From an uncultured Spirochaetales bacterium (GTDB lineage: Bacteria; UBP6; UBA1177): 6,733 bases of DNA. The stretch spans positions 1 to 6,733 of the forward strand of contig CACZFE010000094.1 in NCBI GenBank assembly GCA_902780365.1, in the 5' to 3' direction. Below are positions 1 to 4,805 of this stretch, piece after piece. The notes beneath the pieces are model-generated. The model was not told where the DNA came from. It saw only the letters and a list, made by a program, of their open reading frames with translations, and did no database searches. Both the position numbers and the translations under genes were made by a program. Position 1 is the stretch's first letter, and each line of letters starts with the position of its first letter.

Positions 1-1193
1 GCCATCACGGGCGATGCCATGAGGAGCAGTACGGCAAGACCGCCAAAAACGTAGTCACCGACTCCATCAACATGAGCCTCCCCGAACCTATGTCGCAGAC
101 CGATTTCTTCAGCGACGCTAACCATGCGAAAGCGCTTCAGATAGTCGGAACAGAAGAGAGATTCGAAGCCGTCAAGCAGCAGTTCTCGGAAGCAGCTCTC
201 TCGGCGAGCGATAAAGTCGAAGAGGCAATAAACCTCGTCAATGTCGCAAGTGACAAATTCTTCGAAGCTGCAAAGGCGATCCTTCCGCTCACGATATTCA
301 TTCTTCTCGTTTTCGTCGTTCTTCTCCGCGAAAAACTCCCGAAAAAGGACGAGATCTTCCTCGGTATCTTCATTTCGATCCTCGGAATGGGACTCTTCGG
401 GATCGGCATGGAATACGGCCTTTCCAAGATCGGAACACAGGTAGGATCAAGACTTCCGGCATCTTTCAGCGCGATAGAACTGAGTGACAGTCAGGAGACG
501 ATGCACAACTTCGACAAGGCTATCGTTCAGAAGTCGATCACTCCTGAAGGCGAAGTCAACGAGTTCTTCTTCAAAAAGGAAGGAGACAACAAATATTCGC
601 AGATCCCGTTTGTTGAGAAAAACTACGACGAACCTAAGAAAATCTACCGCTACATCCCGCAGATCGGCCCAATTTTCGGCAAGAACGGCGGCAGCGGCGG
701 ATATCTGATAGTTATCCTTTTCGCCTTCATAATGGGCTTCGGAGCAACACTCGCCGAACCCGCTCTCAACGCGCTCGGTATGAAAGTCGAGGAACTTTCT
801 GTCGGTACTTTCAAAAAGACGACACTCATCTACGCAGTTGCATTCGGAGTCGGTCTCGGGATCGCACTCGGAGCAGTAAAAATCATCTGGAACATTCAGA
901 TTTTCTGGATGCTAGTTCCGTCCTATTTGATCCTTCTTGTTCTCACGGCGATTTCTGACGAGCAGTATGTCAACATCGGCTGGGACAGCGCAGGCGTCAC
1001 CACCGGTCCTGTCACAGTCCCGCTCGTTCTTGCGATGGGACTCGGACTCGGTGCAAGAGTTGAAGGCGTTGTCGAAGGTTTCGGCATCCTCAGCATGGCT
1101 TCTGCCTGCCCGATCCTCGCCGTTCTTCTCATGGGGATCAGCGCGAGCCGCAAAGCCAGAAAAATGCAGAATGCAACCAATGGAGGCAGATAA
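1..1193 (+). CDS. DUF1538 family integral membrane protein, 5' end missing (C-terminal DUF1538 unit)
   Basis: Probable inner-membrane transporter-like protein; its substrate is unknown. The frame is open to the left edge (first full codon at 3). The first ATG, at 72, has no Shine-Dalgarno sequence, so I treat the gene as truncated rather than starting there. Counting from that ATG, a soluble, probably helical stretch (about 10-65) precedes hydrophobic segments near 68-85, 94-115, 209-229, 249-270, 275-293, 313-327 and 337-356. Family-like motifs are FGATLAEPALNALG (223-236) and WDSAGVTTGPVTVPLVLAMG (304-323), which I recognise from DUF1538. Proteins of this family usually carry two DUF1538 units, so the first probably lies upstream. 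Odd: a charged stretch of about 75 residues (127-203) sits between the second and third hydrophobic segments, where I expect a short loop. The stop overlaps the next start (TAATG), so the two genes are probably translationally coupled. I am confident of the family and unsure of the true start. Confidence 0.82.
   Translation, partial: HHGRCHEEQYGKTAKNVVTDSINMSLPEPMSQTDFFSDANHAKALQIVGTEERFEAVKQQFSEAALSASDKVEEAINLVNVASDKFFEAAKAILPLTIFILLVFVVLLREKLPKKDEIFLGIFISILGMGLFGIGMEYGLSKIGTQVGSRLPASFSAIELSDSQETMHNFDKAIVQKSITPEGEVNEFFFKKEGDNKYSQIPFVEKNYDEPKKIYRYIPQIGPIFGKNGGSGGYLIVILFAFIMGFGATLAEPALNALGMKVEELSVGTFKKTTLIYAVAFGVGLGIALGAVKIIWNIQIFWMLVPSYLILLVLTAISDEQYVNIGWDSAGVTTGPVTVPLVLAMGLGLGARVEGVVEGFGILSMASACPILAVLLMGISASRKARKMQNATNGGR
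1182..1186 (+). promoter_or_regulatory. Shine-Dalgarno GGAGG for the PII-like gene, inside the upstream gene
   Basis: GGAGG ends six bases before the ATG at 1193. It lies inside the last codons of the DUF1538 gene, whose TAA shares its final A with this ATG. This fixes the start of the downstream gene and supports coupled translation. Confidence 0.8.
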
Positions 1194-2293
1194 TGAAATT
1201 CACGAATATAGCGAAATTCACTTGCAGTGTTTACAAGAACATCTCGCCGAAAATCGTTGAAGCCATGAAAGAATGCTGCATTGACGAATACATTTTCCAG
1301 CGCAGCAGCTCGATCGTTTCAACTGACAAGCACTGGTTCTTCAACCGCAAAGGCGTCGCAGAAAACATTCTCGAAACATACCATTTCTATGTTCCGGCAG
1401 AGAAAGAAAAAGAGATTTTTGACAAAATAGTCTATGCAGCAGACCTCTCGCAGGAAGGACGCGGCTCGATATTCACCGAACCGGCCGTTCTCATCGAAAG
1501 CAGTGAAAACAACGAAAATTTCGACGGATTCGACTTCCAGTTTGAAAGCGCGCAGTCGAACTACATGGGGATCTGCGCCATCACTCAGCGAGGAAGAGGC
1601 CTTGCCCTTGCCAAAACCGCGATCGACAAAGGTTCGAGCGTTCCGATGATATCCTACGGCATCGGCGGCGGGATCCGCGACAGAATGGGGCTTATCAGGA
1701 TCACGATCCCGGCTGAAAAAGAGACGATAAACATCATCGTTGCGAACCATGATGCACAGGGAATGATGGATCTTCTCATCGAAGGCGGCCATCTCGACCG
1801 TCCCGGCATGGGATTTATCTTCTCCTACCCGGTAAATCTGGCGACTCTCGACACGAAGACTTTCTTCGGAGCAAACCGCGCGGCTGCAAGCATGGGCCAG
1901 ATAATCAGCGTGATCGACTCGATCCAGGGCGGCACAGAATGGAGAAAACGGACTCTCAACGCCAAAAATGCGGTCGAGCGCACCTATATGACCAACCTCG
2001 AGAACATCATGCTCGTCTGCAACGACACGCAGTCGAAAGAGATGCTGGATGCAGCGATGTCGGCAGGCGCAAGCGGCGCAACGATATCGAACTGCAGGGA
2101 AATGACCAAAACCAAGGACGGTTTCGCGAAGAAAACGATGGAAATCTCCGACATGGTCATCGGCACGACACAGCGCAAAAAAATACTCACGGCGCTCGTG
2201 AAAGCGGGATTTTTCTCAGACAAAACCGACGGAAAAATCATCGTAAAGAAGAGCGGAACAGCTTTCTCCTACACCGACAAAAAGAAAAAATAA
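1193..2293 (+). CDS. Multi-domain PII-like (nitrogen-regulatory P-II fold) protein, partner of DUF1538
   Basis: Probable cytosolic sensor protein with no signal peptide or membrane segment. I see three PII-like modules with ferredoxin-like beta-alpha-beta layout. Module 2 is clearest (about 125-218): a hydrophobic first strand, RGRGLALAKTAIDKGSS, a Gly-rich loop (YGIGGGI, 155-161), IPAEKETINIIVA (172-184) and a closing strand (RPGMGFIFSYPV, 203-214). It follows the PII pattern of GASGGT loop, IP-x-EKE strand and GIAFVLPV-type end. Module 3 (about 268-354) keeps AGASGATISNCREM (291-304) but has a short loop. Module 1 (about 9-101) is the most diverged, with a T-loop-like stretch near 35-60. 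Ordinary PII proteins are about 110 residues and act as homotrimers, so 366 residues with three modules suggests a single-chain pseudo-trimer. From memory, PII-family proteins often sit next to DUF1538 genes, which supports a role regulating the preceding membrane protein. The ligand is unknown. I see no uridylylated-Tyr T-loop motif of GlnB/GlnK, so this is not a classical GlnB. Confidence 0.72.
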   Translation: MKFTNIAKFTCSVYKNISPKIVEAMKECCIDEYIFQRSSSIVSTDKHWFFNRKGVAENILETYHFYVPAEKEKEIFDKIVYAADLSQEGRGSIFTEPAVLIESSENNENFDGFDFQFESAQSNYMGICAITQRGRGLALAKTAIDKGSSVPMISYGIGGGIRDRMGLIRITIPAEKETINIIVANHDAQGMMDLLIEGGHLDRPGMGFIFSYPVNLATLDTKTFFGANRAAASMGQIISVIDSIQGGTEWRKRTLNAKNAVERTYMTNLENIMLVCNDTQSKEMLDAAMSAGASGATISNCREMTKTKDGFAKKTMEISDMVIGTTQRKKILTALVKAGFFSDKTDGKIIVKKSGTAFSYTDKKKK

Positions 2294-2303
2294 GAGGTAA
2301 AAA

Positions 2304-3176
2304 ATGAAACTTTCACTCATTCCTATTCTTTCAGTTGTATTTTTGTTCATTTCATGCAGTTCCGGGCAGAATTTCGAAGGCTTCGAAGACAAGGTCTTTA
2401 TCAACTGCATCAAGAAACTTGACAAAAAGTTTGAGGAAATCCAGGAACTTGACTGTTCAAACACCGAAGAGACGCTTAAAGCGAACCCGTTCGGCGAATC
2501 ACTCATAAACAGCATCAAAGGCATCGAAAAACTCCCGAATCTTGAGAAACTCTCTCTCAGAAAAAACAAAATCGTTGACATTTCGATGCTTTCACAGCTT
2601 ACGAAACTCAGGCACTTAGACCTCGGCGAAAACGAGATCACGTCAATGTATCCGCTCGAGAACCTGACAAACCTGACCTATCTCAACCTTGACAAAAACT
2701 TCATCGGTGACATGCGCCCGGTAAAAAGTCTCGTAAACCTTGAAGAACTCAACCTCAGCCGCAACGGGATCCAGGGTCTCGCCGATTTCACGCAGCTCAA
2801 AAAGCTCAAAAAACTTTCGCTCAACAGCAACAGGATCAGCGATGTCGCGCAGATCGCAGACCTTACGGAGCTTGAATATCTTTCGCTCAACGACAATGCC
2901 GTAATCGAGATATTCCCGCTCAAACCCCTGCAGAAACTCAAAGTTTTGAGCCTCAACATCAACCGCATCGATATCATCCTTGTCCTCGGCAAACTGATGG
3001 CTCTCGAGGAACTTTACATGCAGGACAACCAGCTCCGCGACCTCGCGCCGATAAACGACCACCCGAAACTCAAACTCGTCGATGTCGAAATGAACTCGAT
3101 TTATTCCTTCGACAGCGTCGCAGATCTTGAAGCAAGAGGCTGCAAAATTTTGGGCAAAAAAGTCCAGACAAAATAA
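2304..3176 (+). CDS. Leucine-rich-repeat lipoprotein (SDS22/internalin-like repeats)
   Basis: Surface or periplasmic lipoprotein, probably a protein-binding scaffold. The N-terminus has a charged start, a hydrophobic core (about 4-16) and a lipobox ending F-I-S-C, with Cys18 the likely lipidated residue; Phe at -3 is slightly atypical. Residues 80-277 are a strictly periodic array of 22-residue leucine-rich repeats beginning at 80, 102, 124, 146, 168, 190, 212, 234 and 256, of the form LxxLxLxxNxIxDxxxLxxLxx. A degenerate cap with LDCSN (49-53) and GIEKLPN (73-79) precedes them, as in internalin-type caps. The 22-residue period and xNxIxD core place it with the SDS22-like bacterial repeats, not the 24-residue type. 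GAGGT (2294-2298) lies five bases before the ATG. Only ten bases separate it from the PII-like gene, so it is probably the last gene of that operon. I see no catalytic domain; the binding partner cannot be read from sequence. Confidence 0.88.
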   Translation: MKLSLIPILSVVFLFISCSSGQNFEGFEDKVFINCIKKLDKKFEEIQELDCSNTEETLKANPFGESLINSIKGIEKLPNLEKLSLRKNKIVDISMLSQLTKLRHLDLGENEITSMYPLENLTNLTYLNLDKNFIGDMRPVKSLVNLEELNLSRNGIQGLADFTQLKKLKKLSLNSNRISDVAQIADLTELEYLSLNDNAVIEIFPLKPLQKLKVLSLNINRIDIILVLGKLMALEELYMQDNQLRDLAPINDHPKLKLVDVEMNSIYSFDSVADLEARGCKILGKKVQTK

Positions 3177-3189
3177 TGCAAAATAGTTT

Positions 3190-3219
3190 TTGGCGGCGTC
3201 TCTCTAAACTCCTTATACT
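3190..3219 (+). promoter_or_regulatory. Weak sigma70-type promoter candidate upstream of the FISUMP-type lipoprotein gene
   Basis: TTGGCG (3190-3195) and TATACT (3214-3219) are separated by 18 bases. The -10 box matches TATAAT at five of six positions, the -35 box matches TTGACA at four. The -10 box lies inside the C-rich repeat. It would give a leader of about 50 bases. I see no terminator between the preceding stop (3176) and this site, so read-through from the upstream operon is equally possible. Confidence 0.3.
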
Positions 3220-3249
3220 CCCTAGGCTCCCTAAACTCCCTATTCCCGC
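3205..3249 (+). repeat. C-rich tandem repeat of about 9 bp, G-quadruplex-capable on the minus strand
   Basis: Five imperfect copies of a TAAACTCCC-like unit follow each other: TAAACTCC, TTATACTCCC, TAGGCTCCC, TAAACTCCC and TATTCCCGC. The CCC tracts at 3220-3222, 3229-3231, 3238-3240 and 3245-3247 are separated by 6, 6 and 4 bases. On the minus strand this meets the G3-N(1-7) quadruplex pattern with four tracts. It ends about 28 bases before the ATG at 3278. Confidence 0.75.
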
Positions 3250-3267
3250 GCCGCCGCAAGCAACCAC

Positions 3268-3271
3268 GGAG
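3268..3271 (+). promoter_or_regulatory. Shine-Dalgarno GGAG that selects the start at 3278
   Basis: GGAG lies six bases before the ATG at 3278. The in-frame ATG at 3176 has no such site, and starting there would put 34 Pro/Leu-rich residues encoded by the repeat in front of a normal lipoprotein signal peptide. The downstream start is therefore preferred. Confidence 0.75.
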
Positions 3272-3277
3272 ACAAAA

Positions 3278-4660
3278 ATGAAAAAATTCTTTCTTGTTTC
3301 AGTTGTTTTCTGTCTGTTTTTACTGATTTCTTGCGGAAGCAGTTCGAAAAATGAAGACAAAACCGATTCAGGTGATACAGCAACCGGTGAAGATAGCGAT
3401 ACGACTGACTCTGATTCTCCAGATAACAGTGAACCCGCTGACGATTCCGATTCCCGGTCTGAACCTGATGATGATGCGGACAACGACACAGACGCAGCTC
3501 CGACAGAAGAAGATCCGGCTGAACCGGACGCGGATGATCCGGAAAGTGTTGCAGACCTTTCCGAGGCCGGAACAGCCAACTGCTACATCGTCCAAACCGA
3601 GGGCAAATACAGCTTTGATGCGACTGTGCGAGGCAACGGCAAAAAAATCGAAGGTATTGATTTTACTGAAGAAAAACTTCACCCAGCAGATGTGAAACTT
3701 ATCTGGCAGAGTGACAGAAACGGTCTGATAGATTCACTCAGTCTTAAAGACGGACGGATACATTTTTCTGCAAAAAATTCAGGCGGAAACGCTCTTGTAG
3801 CAGCACTCGATGAGGCTGGAAACATAATCTGGAGCTGGCATATCTGGCTTTTGGACGAAGATATAACAGATATAAAAACCGCAGACGGCGTTATGGTGAC
3901 GGACAGAAATCTCGGTGCAACTTCACTTGATCCTGAATCTCCTGAAAGCCACGGACTGCTTTACCAGTGGGGAAGAAAGGATCCTTTTCCGGCTTCACCG
4001 ATAGTTTCAGGCGGAACAACTTCGACCTTGCCTCTCCCCCTCTACGATGCTGACGGAAATGAAGTTGAGATCGCTCATTCATCAAGGGAAAACAACGAAA
4101 GCAACACGCTTGACTACGCAGTTTCCAACCCGACAACGGTTCTGAGCAACAACGCCCAATACGCTGAATGCCGCGACTGGCTGCGTAAAGAGCTCGCCAA
4201 CACTGCGCTATGGGGCGGAAAAGAGGGCGGAAAAAGCCTTTTTGACCCGTGTCCGGCTGGCTACAGAGTCCCGAAAACCGGAACTTTCGACTTTTTCACT
4301 TCAAGCGGCGGCTACGAGACAGATATAGCCGGATTTTCCGTTTTCGACATCACTTCAGACGGTGTAATTGACGGAAACGACTACAAAAACGGCTGGTATA
4401 TCCTGCTTGATCCGGCATCGGATTCATACTCGTATTTTCCGGCTGCAGCACGCTACGATGGATCTTACGCGATGCTTATGGGAAGCAAAGCCGGGCTTTG
4501 GGGCAACTACTGGTATGCAGACGCCGACAATGCAGAAGATTCTTTCGTTCCGTGCGGATCATACGCACTCGCCTTCCAGTACGAAGATCAGATTTCAGCC
4601 TCTCCGAAGGCAGTCGGAGGACGTGCCGACGGTTATTCTGTCAGATGCGTGAGGGAATAA
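3278..4660 (+). CDS. Lipoprotein with acidic linker and FISUMP-type (Fibrobacter succinogenes major paralogous) domain
   Basis: Predicted surface lipoprotein of 460 residues; the biochemical role of this domain family is not established. MKKFF, a hydrophobic core and lipobox L-I-S-C give lipidated Cys19. Residues 26-93 form a disordered acidic linker (22 Asp and 8 Glu in 68 residues). The rest matches the FISUMP/major-paralogous pattern familiar from Fibrobacter and Bacteroidetes: ANCYIV (100-105), GNALVAALDEAGNIIWSWHI (170-189), VTDRNLGA (207-214), GLLYQWGRKDPF (226-237), LFDPCPAGYRVP (321-332), YFPAAARYDG (386-395), GNYWYA (409-414) and the terminal GYSVRCVRE (452-460). Cysteines 298, 325, 426 and 457 could form disulphides. 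Odd: DITSDGVIDGND (357-368) reads as an EF-hand/dockerin calcium loop inside the domain. It may have its own promoter at 3190-3219. It ends 12 bases before a hairpin. I am confident of the domain and the lipoprotein call; function is open (adhesion or glycan binding is only a guess). Confidence 0.88.
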   Translation: MKKFFLVSVVFCLFLLISCGSSSKNEDKTDSGDTATGEDSDTTDSDSPDNSEPADDSDSRSEPDDDADNDTDAAPTEEDPAEPDADDPESVADLSEAGTANCYIVQTEGKYSFDATVRGNGKKIEGIDFTEEKLHPADVKLIWQSDRNGLIDSLSLKDGRIHFSAKNSGGNALVAALDEAGNIIWSWHIWLLDEDITDIKTADGVMVTDRNLGATSLDPESPESHGLLYQWGRKDPFPASPIVSGGTTSTLPLPLYDADGNEVEIAHSSRENNESNTLDYAVSNPTTVLSNNAQYAECRDWLRKELANTALWGGKEGGKSLFDPCPAGYRVPKTGTFDFFTSSGGYETDIAGFSVFDITSDGVIDGNDYKNGWYILLDPASDSYSYFPAAARYDGSYAMLMGSKAGLWGNYWYADADNAEDSFVPCGSYALAFQYEDQISASPKAVGGRADGYSVRCVRE

Positions 4661-4671
4661 TGCCGGCTGAT

Positions 4672-4725
4672 TACGGGCAAAAAAGTCCGTACGAAATAAT
4701 TTTCAAGATTCCCTTTTTTATTTTT
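4672..4725 (+). terminator. Possible rho-independent terminator: hairpin plus delayed T-rich tail
   Basis: TACGGGC (4672-4678) pairs with GTCCGTA (4685-4691) across a six-A loop, giving seven pairs including one G-U. It begins 12 bases after the stop at 4660. The T tracts (4714-4719 and 4721-4725) come about 22 bases after the stem rather than immediately, so this is not a textbook terminator. Its position between one gene's end and the next gene's promoter supports the call. Confidence 0.4.
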
Positions 4726-4751
4726 GACTTTTAAACGCTTATACCTATAAT
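4724..4751 (+). promoter_or_regulatory. Near-consensus sigma70-type promoter
   Basis: TTGACT (4724-4729) and TATAAT (4746-4751) are separated by 16 bases. The -10 box is exact and the -35 box differs at one position. Transcription would begin near 4758, giving a leader of about 48 bases to the ATG at 4806. The -35 box overlaps the end of the T-rich stretch that may terminate the previous gene. Confidence 0.75.
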
Positions 4752-4805
4752 TACGCGAAGTTTGGCTATGTGATTCTTGGAATATTTATTGGAGGTTCAG
4801 AAAAA

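Noticed and set aside
1319..1792. Minus-strand 157-codon open frame
   Set aside because: It lies entirely opposite the PII-like gene, whose motifs are clear, and has no recognisable protein features.
3179..3192. CAAAA-TAGT-TTTTG hairpin after the leucine-rich-repeat gene as a terminator
   Set aside because: The stem is five mostly A-T pairs with a four-base loop and no T tract behind it, too weak to call.
3205..3249. The C-rich tandem repeat as a CRISPR array
   Set aside because: Units are about 9 bp with no spacers of 25-40 bp, and no cas genes are present.
3176..3277. Start of the FISUMP-type gene at the ATG at 3176, overlapping the previous stop as TAATG
   Set aside because: It resembles the overlap at 1193 but has no Shine-Dalgarno. 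It would translate the C-rich repeat into a Pro/Leu-rich leader and bury a normal lipoprotein signal peptide. GGAG at 3268 supports the ATG at 3278.
3070..3579. Minus-strand open frame rich in Ser and Gly opposite the acidic linker
   Set aside because: It is the antisense shadow of Asp/Glu/Thr codons in the linker, has no ribosome-binding signal and spans two plus-strand genes.
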